A stretch of DNA of 64,000 nucleotides from Ochromonas danica (GCA_015146655.1 VKHL01000063.1:62001-126000); one strand, 5' to 3'. Positions 31,948-43,069 are shown, counted from the first letter of the stretch. Made by a program: numbers and translations. Notes: a model not told the origin generated them from the letters alone.

Positions 31948-33555
31948 ATGAGTGTAATGTGGAAGTTGCCTAGAGATATTCTTCACAGTGTTTATGGAGA
32001 GTGGTTGAGATGGAAGGATCTGGCTAGGTTGGATGTAGCCTGTGTTGAGAAGACTGATCGAGAAGCTTGGCTGTCCTCCTTGACTGACCTTAGGATATCA
32101 AGAGGTGATATGTGTGTTTCTGATGATGAAATAAGAATGTTCTCTATGTGGCTGGTGAATCGCAAGGTATTGTGTGTGGAAGAGTTTCCTGTTAGTGTGA
32201 GTGTTTTAGAAGATCTTGTGGGAGGAGGATTGGACATCATGGAATCCTACTGTCCTGCTCTTCGATCTATTGAGATCGATACAAGCACAGCATCTGACCT
32301 CTGTAAGGAAGATCAATTGAAGAGCAATCTGTCAGTGTTCTTGAGTCATTGTCATAATCTACAAGGAGTGACAGTATTGATGAATACAGACAGACACGAT
32401 AAGAAGCTTAGTGATGTAGTGATGGAAGTATTGGTAGAGAAGTTGAGAGAGAATTCTCTGGTCAAATTCTCTCTACAGTATATCGAAAGATATCGAGAAT
32501 GTCATGTGATGGTAGCAAACCTCCTCTTAAAGCATGCCTCCAGTTTACGAGATCTCGATATTTTAATCTTGGATGAAGTGGGAATAGATGTAATCATATC
32601 CGCTCTCATCGAGAATAGGATTCATCTGAGAGCATTGAATGTCTACACACATTGTGAGCCTTCACTGACAATGACGTCTCTTATGTCTTATCTCTCATTA
32701 GCAGGTGAATTGTTGGAGGTGTTGAAGGTTGGATGCGACGAAGAGAGATTTTCTGAAGATTTAGTGGTGACGCTGTTCAAATTCTGTCCAAAGTTGACTA
32801 AGTTGGTAATTTCCGATGTTAGCATATGCAGTGCAGAGAATCTGCGCCATCTCCTTGAACAATGTCCACATCTCCAGGATGTGGTTATTGGTGAATTTAT
32901 CCAGACAGGCAATGCGAACAGCTCTGTGACTATTGAGGTGCAAGGTTCTAATGATGACTGGGCTGTGTGCTTGTCTCATGTATTGAGAAGAAGACAGTAC
33001 AAGGAAGTGACTTTAAGACAGAGAAGTGACCACTATATGCCAGTGAAGCTTCTGAAGCATCTATTAGAACCCTATCAGATTCACTTGGAAACTCTCACAT
33101 CTGAGGCGTGTTTGATCTCTCTACTGCGCGATCTTCCCCATTTGAACTCTTTGCATTTGATGCCTTCGTTTGGCAATCAGCACTCTGATGCTACTTTGTC
33201 AGCTATCACAGAGCATGCGAAGAGGCTGAGAGACTTGCATTTATCAACTAAGTATCCCTATTTATTGTCCTTTTCTAATAGGATGTTGACGGAGTTGATC
33301 AAGAGCTGTGAGGTGATTGAGAGTTTAACTATACGATGGTGCGAAACGGAAAGTCTGGTGGCATTATCGGAGCTTTCTAGCCTAAGCATGGTTAATATCA
33401 CTTCTGAGAGTGTTTCAGAAGAGTTGTTGGATGGATTGCTACTGGATGAGAAGATGAAATGGCCTTCTACACTGCAAGAAGGTTCTCTCTTATCATATAC
33501 TCGAAGACAACAGTATTGTTTCGATAAAGAATCTCATCACTGGACCAAACTGTGA
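31948..33555 (+). CDS. F-box/LRR family protein copy E, full length
   Basis: Single exon, 535 residues, ATG at 31948 (MSVMWKLPRDILHSVYGEW). It has the F-box-like helix and RNI-like LRRs. Differences from copy D sit in blocks: LPRD near the start, HDKKLS about residue 155, and most of the last third, with the middle identical. The truncated copy G at 54646 shares its first 170 residues with this copy, including the private HDKKLS change, then departs after VKFSLQ. This block pattern indicates conversion between copies. Its 3' flank (33560-33680) is shared with copy F. Confidence 0.75.
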   Translation: MSVMWKLPRDILHSVYGEWLRWKDLARLDVACVEKTDREAWLSSLTDLRISRGDMCVSDDEIRMFSMWLVNRKVLCVEEFPVSVSVLEDLVGGGLDIMESYCPALRSIEIDTSTASDLCKEDQLKSNLSVFLSHCHNLQGVTVLMNTDRHDKKLSDVVMEVLVEKLRENSLVKFSLQYIERYRECHVMVANLLLKHASSLRDLDILILDEVGIDVIISALIENRIHLRALNVYTHCEPSLTMTSLMSYLSLAGELLEVLKVGCDEERFSEDLVVTLFKFCPKLTKLVISDVSICSAENLRHLLEQCPHLQDVVIGEFIQTGNANSSVTIEVQGSNDDWAVCLSHVLRRRQYKEVTLRQRSDHYMPVKLLKHLLEPYQIHLETLTSEACLISLLRDLPHLNSLHLMPSFGNQHSDATLSAITEHAKRLRDLHLSTKYPYLLSFSNRMLTELIKSCEVIESLTIRWCETESLVALSELSSLSMVNITSESVSEELLDGLLLDEKMKWPSTLQEGSLLSYTRRQQYCFDKESHHWTKL

Positions 33556-34194
33556 TGAAAGTGATAATAATGATGGATGATGATGATCTAGAGCATATCT
33601 GAGTGTGTCTAGACACTGTGTCTGTGATAGATATAACATAATAACGATAAGAAGTGTTATAATATCCTCATTGGTTATCATCCATGATGACACAGAATTC
33701 TTCTGATCTGGCTTCTAAGAAGAATGAAAGAACATTCACCTTCATCACTGATTGACTTCTTTGTAGTCTAGTCTAGTCTAGTCTAGTCTAGTCTAGTCTA
33801 GTCTAGTCTAGTCTAGTCCAGTCTAGTCTAGTCTAGTCTAGTCTAGTCTAGTCTAGTCTAGTCTAGTCTAGTCTAGTCTAGTCTAGTCTAGTCTAGTCTA
33901 GTCTAGTTTAGTCTAGTTTAGTCTAGTCTAGTCTAGTTTAGTCTAGTTTAGTCTAGTTTAGTCTAGTTTAGTGGAGCAGTTATCAGTCACAAGGGGATGC
34001 CAGCTGTGACATCAATCCAGACGTGACCACTATCATCGGCGTATCTGGTAGACAATGGAAATACTAGTAGTCTTCAGTCTAATGACCAATTCAATACAAT
34101 ACAATTCATTTACTAATTTAAATAATACATTTCAATCCTATATCAATATTCACTTCTTCTTCCAGTTACTCTTTCTAATACCTAGAACACCTTG
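33556..34194. other. Intergenic region with pentanucleotide satellite
   Basis: The first 125 bases are the family's 3' flank. The satellite at 33764-33972 and about 220 bases of AT-rich sequence follow. No gene was seen. Confidence 0.6.
33764..33972 (+). repeat. (TAGTC)n pentanucleotide satellite
   Basis: About 42 tandem copies of TAGTC (reads as GACTA on the other strand). It is pure for the first 130 bases apart from one TAGTCC unit; the last 65 bases have TAGTT variants interspersed, which suggests the right end is older. It separates the STT3/F-box duplication block from the DUSP gene. Confidence 0.95.
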
Positions 34195-35432
34195 CTATTC
34201 TTTAAGATACACCTTCTCAAAGAACTAACCAATCATCATATAGAGTAAGAAAAAATGTATCAACTAATAGGGAAGATAGCATAATCTTTGATACTTACCG
34301 ATTCACGACGTTTAGCAAGATCTTCAGGAGGAGAAGAAGTATCATACGATGAGAAGCGAGGTTTTACACTACCTTCATCTTCTCCACGACCCATTGAAGT
34401 AGAGATTAAGAGAGGACCTGTCTTGGGCTCTACAGGTTTGAGCAGAGAACTGATACCCGAGTTAACAGGGAGGGCGTCAGCTTTCTGCTCTCCATCTCCC
34501 TTAGACTCTTCCCCTTCTCCTTTCTCCTCCTCCACATCCTGTTCACTGTTCTTCTTCTTCTCTTCTTCTTCTTCACGTGCTTTCTTTTGCTTTGATTTAA
34601 CACCCAAGGAGATCTTAAGAAACTTCTTCTTTTTCTTCTTATTCCCTTGATCTTTTGGTGGTGGTGGAGGATCTAATACATTCCAAAAGGCAGGATCAAA
34701 CTCACCTGTTTCTCGTTTATTCTCTTTACGATATTCCATAGTAATGGTTGGTCCACTACCAGGATAGAGTTCTTGGAATTTTCTCCATACTTCAGGGGAG
34801 ACACGACGATAATCCCCTGGACGATCATTCCTTGCCATAAATAATCCAAATCTTCCAACATACTTGCCTTGGACATAATCAAATTGTAAAAGATGATCAT
34901 TACGACATGGACCAGGACATGGTGCAATATCACGTGCAAAATGAACATAAGCTAACCAAGAAGCAATCCAAGAAGAACTCATGATATACCATGTCTTTCC
35001 TTCCTAGAATATGATTATGAGCATCAACATCATCAGCATCATCGTCAATAAGAGAGAAGGGAGAACTGAAAAAAGATACTTCATTGAAGAAGAAGAACAA
35101 CAAAAAACTGAAAGATATGCTTACTTCTTCATCGACAAAGTCAATTTCAAGGACTTCCTTCAACTGACGCTTTCTCTCAATGGGATGTTCAAGTCCTATC
35201 AGTCAAACACAATCATCATTACCATAGAGGACAGAGGTAAGAAGAAGAAGAGGAGGAGGAGGATGATGATGAAGAAGAAGGAGGAGAAGGGGAAATCATC
35301 ATATTGAAATAGAATAGAAGGGATAGTCTACTGACCATAGTGTAGATTGCCTTTCTCATCCCAAGAGATATATCTTCGATCATAAATAAATGCCTCATCA
35401 TCTTCTTCTTGTTTAGATGATGATGAACCCAT
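34195..35432 (-). CDS. DUSP-domain protein with N-myristoylation-type start, four exons
   Basis: The model is complement(join(34195..34224,34299..35003,35125..35195,35336..35432)), 300 residues. All three introns are GT-AG (donors GTCAGT, GTAAGC, GTAAGT) and keep the frame; the last coding exon is only 30 bases (FFEKVYLKE then stop). The start MGSSSSKQ has Gly2 and Ser6-Lys7, a good myristoylation motif. Residues about 57-158 form a DUSP domain as in ubiquitin-specific proteases and related proteins: GKTWYIMSSSWIASWLAYV, PCPGPCRNDHLLQ, YRRVSPEVWRKFQELYPGSGPTI. A Lys-rich stretch and a Glu-rich low-complexity tail follow. No USP peptidase residues are present, so it is a stand-alone DUSP protein, probably a membrane-attached adaptor. 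Its partner is unknown. Confidence 0.8.
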
Positions 35433-35526
35433 TTCTTCTCTGAAATGATTCTCTTCTTTATGAAATTAAAATAACGGATGAGCAATTGATTTGATCACCG
35501 AAGATCTGCTCAGCCCCCACCCCAGT

Positions 35527-35553
35527 AACCCTAAACCCTAAACCCTAAACCCT
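35527..35553. repeat. Interstitial telomere-like tract (CCCTAAA)
   Basis: About 27 bases of CCCTAAA repeats (three full copies plus ends), the C-strand form of the plant/alga-type TTTAGGG telomere. It is perfect and lies between the DUSP gene's start and an unrelated segment. It may mark a healed break or a former chromosome end, or be a short internal promoter box. Confidence 0.75.
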
Positions 35554-36271
35554 CTGTCGTTACTTGCTGACCTCGTCGATTGGATAACTACAGTGGTTCG
35601 GTTATCAAGTATGTTGCGTATGAAATCAAATTGCTCGCAATTCACATGTTTAACCACATGGATACAACACAGGTGGTTATGCCTAGCAGCTGCTTAGTGG
35701 CGATTAAGCAAAGCTTGCTCTGTGCAGGCATGCGAGGTGTGACAACGATACAACACGAGAAACTGGAAAATGGAAGACCGGCTCACCTAGATATATTAAA
35801 AAGCAAGTTCTTCAGTTCCACACCCAATGTCTGGCAACTTGTCAACTGCGCCACCGTGTTTATCTTTGATGATCATCAGGATCAGGTTGGTGGACACAAT
35901 TTGCGTCCACTACAGGAAAGTTGGAGATGATGGGGACTTAGCGAAATATCCATAACTAAGGAAAACGAAAACACTCTGTACTCTACCTGCCTTTCATTGG
36001 AGCAAAACGTGCGTCTTCTGCGCACAGACCTGAAAGCAAAGATGAAAGCAAAGACCGGAAATGCTACGACGGAATAAACGAGATACAGTTGAATTGGATG
36101 CCACGCGTTTCTCCTCAGCTCACAAGGGGACTAACAACGTAACTGAAAGATACGAAGATCTTTCAAGACCTTCTCTCGGTCCCTGTCATTGAATTGAGAA
36201 AGCTCCCTCATCTTCTCACAATCAAATACCAATGACCCTTCGTCACAGTAGATGTGACAATAATCAAAAGA
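35554..36271. other. Region after the telomere-like tract, uncertain ORF
   Basis: A plus-strand ORF of 116 codons (35580-35930; ATG at 35647, MFNHMDTTQVV) is open but not recognised. The rest shows nothing coding. Composition is slightly higher in GC than the neighbours. Confidence 0.4.
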
Positions 36272-37306
36272 ATGTCTGAGATGTTCCAGTCTGCTGATCA
36301 AGTTCACTCCTCCCAAGACAACAAGGTGGACACCTCTTCCTCTGAGAAAGAACCTTGTTTTGATCAAATTGAAGCTAATCGTTCTCTTTCCTCTTTGGAC
36401 GAGGAAACGTCTTCCATCCCTTTGGTCAGTCTCTATTGGCAAAGGAAAGGAGATATTTTAGAGCATTTCTATAATAATAGCCACTGTTGCAAGTCTTCGC
36501 AGGGCTTTCTGTTGAAGGAAGATGTGACAGATGAGGAATTTAATGCTTTTGCTGAGGCCATGAAAGGATGCATACATCATGGTCTTTCTCCGCATTTTTC
36601 TCATGTCAAGAATGAAGTCTACATTCATGATATGGACTTGGTTTTCCATTCGCAGGTGATCAAAATCATTGATCATTTTGTTTGCTATGATTATAATAAG
36701 CGCATCAATCAAGGAGACATGCTTAATCCCATTCATATCCATCCTCGAAGAACTCCTATAGCTTTTGCTGAGAATGCTATTCTCATTCCCGATGCGGTGT
36801 ATCATCATATGAACAACGATTTACTCTCTTTGATAGTGGAAGCAGGCTTTGCTGACAACATAGCTCATCTGCATCATGTTGTTCATGATATCTACATGAA
36901 GGATCCTAGAGTTCGAATGGCGATTGCCATTAAGATTGACTCCACACCTCACTTCGAGAATTCTGATGTAGCTATCCTCGCTCTTGTTTATTTACGTGAG
37001 GAAAGAAGGATAAATATACAAGTCGTTAATCTTGGGTCAATATGGCCGTGTCCTGAGTTGTCGAAACAACTTCAAGAAGTGGCAGAGCTTTCGCAAATAC
37101 CTGTAATGTTGGGATGCAGCGAATTGGTTGTTCCATCCGCTGCGATGTTTCATGGTGCTGAGGCTGATTTAATACGTCGAATTGAAGCAGGCACCCCAAA
37201 CAATGAGCTGGACTGTTTGCTGAATGTGGAGACAATTCGAAGGGAATGTCTCGAAGGTTTTCGTTCATCCAAAGAACATTTTCTGCATGAGACTGCAAAG
37301 TGTTAA
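36272..37306 (+). CDS. Unrecognised intronless protein
   Basis: 344 residues from ATG 36272, intronless. The first 45 residues are Ser-rich and acidic; the remainder looks globular (LVSLYWQRKGDILEHFYNN, FLLKEDVTDEEFNAF). The middle has alternating hydrophobic strands around RVRMAIAIKID and DVAILALVYLREERRINIQ, which recall a PD-(D/E)XK-like nuclease fold in general shape only. Many His (HIHPRR, HLHHVVHD) occur. Unlike its neighbours, it has balanced composition, no low-complexity tracts and no intron, and it sits beside the telomere-like tract. This may point to acquisition or to a member of a fast-evolving family. I do not assign a function. Confidence 0.55.
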   Translation: MSEMFQSADQVHSSQDNKVDTSSSEKEPCFDQIEANRSLSSLDEETSSIPLVSLYWQRKGDILEHFYNNSHCCKSSQGFLLKEDVTDEEFNAFAEAMKGCIHHGLSPHFSHVKNEVYIHDMDLVFHSQVIKIIDHFVCYDYNKRINQGDMLNPIHIHPRRTPIAFAENAILIPDAVYHHMNNDLLSLIVEAGFADNIAHLHHVVHDIYMKDPRVRMAIAIKIDSTPHFENSDVAILALVYLREERRINIQVVNLGSIWPCPELSKQLQEVAELSQIPVMLGCSELVVPSAAMFHGAEADLIRRIEAGTPNNELDCLLNVETIRRECLEGFRSSKEHFLHETAKC

Positions 37307-37900
37307 AAATGTCCTATTTGTTGTAGATCTTTAGTTCAAGACTAATGTTAATGTCAATATCATTTCAATCCTCTTGGCTAATTCACTGACTAAAGCATGT
37401 CACTTGACAAGTAATCCTTGGGAAGAGAACTAAAGCATGAGCTATGAAGCCTAAGACAGAAGAGCCAAAGACAGGTTGCAACAAGCAGAACAATAACAAT
37501 GGAGACAAGGGAGCAAGACACCGACATGTTAATTTACAGCCAGCAGTGATCTTTCCGAGTCAGTATAATAGAGAATCGCACACACTAAAACAATGAGAAA
37601 AGAAGCGCTCAATCGCCTCAAATGAATCATTGCGACTTTAATGTCTGCGCAAACCTATCTCGACCACGATCATTTCGATTCAATGAGCTCATACCACAAG
37701 CAAGTCACAATAACCATTACCACCACACAACACAGAGCAGGACATTATAATTTGACGACACTTTGTCCTACTGTACTTTGGAAGCTGTTGAATGGCAACG
37801 ATAATGACGACAATGAAAACAGTGCCAAACAAGAGAAAAGGTGATCAAAGAAGCACAGGCCACAAGATGATGATGATGATGATGATTCGATAGCTTCCAA
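37307..37900. other. Convergent intergenic region, no gene seen
   Basis: The 594 bases lie between two 3' ends. They hold a (GAT)n run at about 37868-37886. A 67-codon frame at 37641 is not convincing. Confidence 0.45.
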
Positions 37901-40900
37901 TTAGAAGTCCTTGTCCCAATTGCCATGATCAACATACCCATTGTCAACATGCTCCTCAACGGCATAAGGATCGAAATGAGAGGTATCTGTTAAAGAAGTA
38001 ATCTTGGGGACCCAAGGAGCTTTCAATGTCTTATTGAAGACAGCATCAAAGTCGATGGTAGAGAACCACTTGTGAGTTTTGATATCCTCAACGCCACCTT
38101 TCAAATTACCCAAACGAGTGTTTACTTCACGTGATAACAAACGCTTGACCAAATCCTGAATAACATATCAAAACAACAAACAAGCATAAGCAACACACAC
38201 ACACACCACATACTAAACATACAAACAACATCTAACCTTGCAATCAGGAGGAAAGTTCTTAGGGAAGACCAAACGACCCGAGACGATATTCTTACAAATA
38301 ACTACTTGATCATTATCATGAGGATCCAAGAAAGGACTGTAACCTGCTTGCATCTCATAAATGAGAATACCCAATGCCCAGTAATCCACAGCCTTTGTAT
38401 GCCCACGAGCTAAGACAAGCTCTGGGGCAAGATATTCTGGTGTTCCACAAAGAGTATATGATTTCCCTGTAATCACTTTTGCAAAGCCAAAATCGACTAA
38501 CTTAGGATAACCAGCTTTATCAATAAGACAGTTCTCAGGCTTCATATCTCTATAGGCAATATCTTTTCCATGAAGATATTCTAAAGCCAATAGAATAACA
38601 GAAGCATAGAAGATAGCATGATGATTAGGAACACCATCTGAAGTATTTGTATGCAAGAGATTGAATAATTCTCCACCTTGAATAAATTCTAACAACATAT
38701 AAAGTTTCTTACTATCTTTATAAGTTTGATATAATTGTAGAATAAAAGGATGATTGGATGTGATCATAATATTCTTTTCATTGAGAATATTAGTCTGTTG
38801 CTTATTGGCAACAATCTCTGATTTCAATAATGCTTTCAAGGCATAGACATTATTCTTATTCTTCTTATCTTGTACTAAAGTAACACGACCAAAGGTACCT
38901 GATCCTAAGACACCTAAGGTAATCAAGTCAGTAAATGGGATATTTGTTAATTTCTTCTCTGGAGCTGGAAGATTTGTTGAAGAACTCTCTAAACTCTTCT
39001 TTAAAATATCCCAACGTTGTTGTGTTTCAATACTCATGATATGTTGAATAGAGGAGAGGATTTGAATGAAAGCATCACGATCCAATACAAAGCAAACGAC
39101 TTCAGAGATTGAGATCACATCTGCTTTACGTACATCATTATCTAATAGAGCCATCTCACCAAAATAAGAACCTGGTCGTAATTCACTGAGAAGAGAACGA
39201 CTGCCATTCTTTTCTGCTTCGACTTTTGCTGTACCTTGTTTAATAATATAAAACTTCCTTCCTATTATTAACATCATCATCATAACATAAAGACAAATTA
39301 ACTTTATATCAGTATACTAAATAAACAACTATAACAACATCAACAAGGGAATAGAGTAGGGTATCATTCAGAGAAGAGATACCAGTAGATAGAGCAAACT
39401 GTATTGTTGTATAGGTTATTAAATACTATAGTAAAGGGCAAGAGGCAGGATGGTTTAGTGATAGGTGTGGGTCTAGTGTTAGCCAATGTTATACCCCCAA
39501 CCACTTGGTGCATGCATGATACGGGCACACATCTACCCTCTTACCCAAACATGCATGGCATTGATGGACTGGACTACTCCAGACACACATACTGACTAAC
39601 TCATAGTAGTTAGCCATTAATACACAACAATACAACAACATGCAGTATCAAAATGACAAACAAACATCATCATAACAATGATTATCATCATCATACCTTG
39701 TTCTCCTTGTTTAATAATAGTATACTCTGGTGGGAAAGATTCAATAACCATTGCTTGTGATACACGCATTATCTCTTGTTTATTTAACTTCTCAAAGAGT
39801 TTAATAGATTTTAAAATACGAATATTCATATTATGATCTAATAACTCTCTTAAAGGACCTAATAGAGTATTAAATGCTTCTCGATCTAATGCTAATAACT
39901 TTACATGAGATTGTGCTGTAATGGTTGCAGCACGTGGTTCTCCTGTAATCAATGCACGTTCACCAAAATAATCTCCTGTTGTTAATGTATGATCTGCAAA
40001 GGATGCTCCAACATCTGATACTAAGACAGTACCTTCTTTAATCATATAGAAGACATTTCCTTCTGATCCTTTACGAATAATCACATCACCTGTATTATAT
40101 GGAAAGATTTCCACACTATCAGCTACTTTATCTAATTGTTCTTCTGTTAACTCTTGTAATAGAGGAACATGTGATAAAGCTCTCTTGATTTCAATAGCAC
40201 GATTTGATGAACTTTGTGCTACAACAAGCTTGTATGTCTCACGATCCAAAGAGAAGACGACAGAGTCATTATCAGCTTGAATAGTTGCTTGACGTGGAGA
40301 GTTATAAATCAAAGCAAGTTCACCAAAGGAATTACCAGGTGATAGTTTAGCAACAGTCTTCTTATCAACAATGACAGTAAATTGTCCAGATTCAATCACA
40401 TAGAAGTATCGTCCTTCCTCTCCTTGAGTGATGATATTCTCACCGGCAGAGACAGAGACAGCTTCCATTGTTAGAGCGAGCTCATGAACATCTTGCTCGG
40501 TTAGTGAGGTGAAGATGTAGTTCTGACTCAGTGCAGACACTATCATTATTATCATAATCATCCCGTAGCATCACCAGCACGACAACACAGTCCAAGACAG
40601 ACAGAGAGAAGAGAGAGAAACAGCCACAGAGTCATTGACATAGACACACAGGGAAGAGAGAGAAAGGGTTAGTCAGTTTGTCATTGAGACAGGCAAGATT
40701 ACAGCAGAGGAAGAGGAAGAGATAGCGAGATAGAGAGGTGGTCTACCCTCTACCTTATACTACTGTTACTACAGTGTTCTATTACTTGGTGTACACTACC
40801 TCCCTTACTACCCGACCATTGATAGCACACACACATACACTCACAACATATACACAGCCATAGTGGAGAGAGATCCCTCACCTAACATCTTCATCTGCTG

Positions 40901-41137
40901 GGCTGTCTTGGGCACTTGCTTGAAGATGAAGGTCTCTCTTTGTAAGTCTAGACCATGATTAAATACATTGGCACGTTTAGCACGGAAGGCTAATTCAATC
41001 TTCTCTTCACGTTGACTTTTCACAGGAGAAGAGCCTTGTGAAGTATTACCACCACTACCTCCACTATGGTGTTGTTCAGCAGCATTAGAAGCTAATGGAT
41101 TTGCATCACTTCGTGTAGAAGATTGACAACAACCCAT
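37901..41137 (-). CDS. cGMP-dependent protein kinase with three cyclic-nucleotide domains
   Basis: The model is complement(join(37901..38155,38237..39261,39697..40539,40882..41137)), 792 residues. Introns of 81, 435 and 342 bases are GT-AG and keep the frame. N-terminus MGCCQSS has Gly2, Cys3 and Cys4, so dual lipidation (myristoyl and palmitoyl) is likely. Three cNBDs follow, each with a phosphate-binding cassette: FGELALIYNSPRQATI, FGERALITGEPRAATI and FGEMALLDNDVRKADV. All have the Glu and Arg needed for nucleotide binding; the first two have Thr after RxA as in cGMP-selective sites, the third has Asp. The AGC kinase domain has GSGTFGRV, Lys in YALK, YRDMKPEN, DFGFAK, CGTPEYLAPE and a C-terminal AGC tail (SHFDPYAVEE). 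Number of cNBDs and lipidation resemble protist PKGs. Substrates unknown. Confidence 0.93.
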
Positions 41138-41781
41138 TCCTTACTATACTATACTATACTAGAATAGGATAATAATGATTATAATAAATATATCAATAAA
41201 GAGGAGACAGGAAGAGATTTGACGAAAAAAAAAAAGAATTAGAAAATCTTGTTTTAATCCAATATTTCGATCTTTGTTGTTGTTGTTATTGTTATTGTTG
41301 AGTTAATTTAAGATCTTGAGATTTTTGTATTATCTTTAAGTAATCAATCAAGTCCTACTTCCTTCTTGATGATTTCAAGAGAAGGAGGGTAGGGTAGGCA
41401 CAGTAGAAGAAAGGAGAAGATGTTGATGAAGATGATGATGATGATGATCAAGTCACTCACTCTGTTGTTGTTGTTGGTCTGCCTCACCGACCGAAGATAC
41501 AGCACCCAAGCCCAACGAACTATTCCGTGGAATTGTCCATGGAAAATTCCATCACGGAAAATTTGGCAGGGCTTGAAAATTTAAGAATGTGGCTTTTTAC
41601 AGAGAATAGTACGACTTTTAACCATGCAAAGAGAACCACAACAGCGCACCAAAAAGTCAATTTTTCAATTTTTCAAGTCCCACCACATGGTTTAACTTCC
41701 CCCATAATTTAACTTCCCCGCATTAACTTAATAAGAGAATGCAATGGGAATTCCATTTTGAGCAGAAAAAAGGATGAGAAC
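41138..41781. other. Divergent promoter region between PKG and the histidine phosphatase
   Basis: About 640 bases between two divergent genes. Features are an A-run near 41226, a (TTG)n run near 41275-41300, a (GAT)n run, and the near-palindrome tggaattgtccatggaaaat with its flanks at about 41525-41560. That near-palindrome resembles the CCATGGAA cluster upstream of the LRR membrane gene. Confidence 0.4.
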
Positions 41782-42721
41782 ATGAGAATAGAAACACTGC
41801 CTATTCTCTCCATTCTATGGACACTTCTACCTACCTCTATAAACGCTACCATTTCATCATCTACTCGACGATTCAGTAGACTGATCATGTCATCATCTTC
41901 CTCCTCTGAGAAGACCTTCTATTTCATCCGTCATGGCCTCACAGAGATGAATGAATATCTGCACCGTGTACCATGGGGTAGCAAACACTTCTCTGAGCCT
42001 TTCCTACATGATACTCGACTCTCACCACAAGGTGTAGCACAGTGTCAAGAAGCTCATCGAGCCTTGGCCAGACAACTTCTTCCACCTCATAGAGGGACAG
42101 TAGCAGGGGTAACAGGGGTAGCAGCGGGAGGGCAGGTAGCCTTACCCTTTGACCAGATCGACCTCGTTGTCACTTCTCCACTCACTCGTACTATCCAAAC
42201 AGCCAACTATCTTCTCTATGGTACCTCTCACCCTCTGGTCTCCCCACAAGTGAAGAAGATTGTTCAACCTCTATTAGCTGAGAGAGTCTATATGGTCTCT
42301 GACACTGGTAGACATAAGGAAAGTCTAATAGAAGACTTTCCTGACTATGACTTCTCTCTTCTTCCCTCTCGTGAGTGGTGGTATGAACATGATGAGAGAG
42401 AACATCAACCTTATGTAGAGTGGAGACCACCTGGTGAGATTAGCTATTGTAGTCAATTCTACCATATTACATGTGTTGATTTTAACCATCATGTATATGT
42501 GATTAGATGGTCAGTATAAGATCTTTGGTGAGCCAGAGTATCTCTTCCGTCAACGTTTACTTCAGGCAAGACAATGGCTACTCTCACTAGAACAAAACCA
42601 TGTGATAGTAGTCAGTCATTGGGGAGTGCTTAGAGGATTGACAGGGTTTGACTTCAGAAACCTTGAGATTAGACGAGTACAAGCTTCAGAACTGTTACCA
42701 GAGCCTTTCATTGACCCTTAA
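41782..42721 (+). CDS. Histidine-phosphatase (PGAM-like) superfamily protein, two exons
   Basis: The model is join(41782..42433,42507..42721), 288 residues; the 73-base intron (GTGAGA...TTAG) is joined in phase 1 to GATGGTCAG. The catalytic RHG motif is FYFIRHGLTEMNE (about residue 50-60), with the second His in VVSHWGVLRGLTG. A Thr-Ser-Pro-Leu segment (VVTSPLTRTIQTA) supports the fold. The enzyme probably removes phosphate from a small molecule or protein; it lacks the sequence detail of true glycolytic PGAM, so the substrate is open. The N-terminal 36 residues include a hydrophobic stretch (LPILSILWTLLP) that could be a signal or a transit peptide; an internal Met at 37 could be an alternative start. 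Confidence 0.8.
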
Positions 42722-43069
42722 GAGAGAGAGTGTGTGTGTGAGTGACTGAGAGAAGAAAGATAGGGGGTGTTTATTGTAAATAGAGGCTGTAGTCCACTGT
42801 TGTGTTATGATCTGTTCATTCTCTCTTCTAGACTTTCTTCACAGAAGTACTAAATTAACAACTAATCATGGTGACACTACTAGCTACTGCAACAAGGAAA
42901 ATGACAACTTAATGACACCATCGCGCGCACCACAATATTAGCATTAATAGCAACTTAATCATAGCATCGCGCGCATTACAATAACAACTTACTCTCGCCC
43001 AGGCATCTACTCTGTGTACATGACAAGGTGTCTACGTCTACTAGACAATGAAGTATATGTGAACAGTTT
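42722..43069. other. Convergent intergenic region, no gene seen
   Basis: 348 bases, with a duplicated atcgcgcgca-type block at about 42918-42975. Otherwise nothing was seen. Confidence 0.45.

Noticed and set aside
29127-33555. F-box/LRR copies as a transposon
   Set aside because: No transposase, terminal repeats or target-site duplications were found with the copies; shared flanks fit segmental duplication.
35580-35930. 116-codon ORF after the telomere-like tract
   Set aside because: It begins at TTG, its first ATG is 22 codons in, and the product shows no recognised domain; kept only as a note in the region entry.
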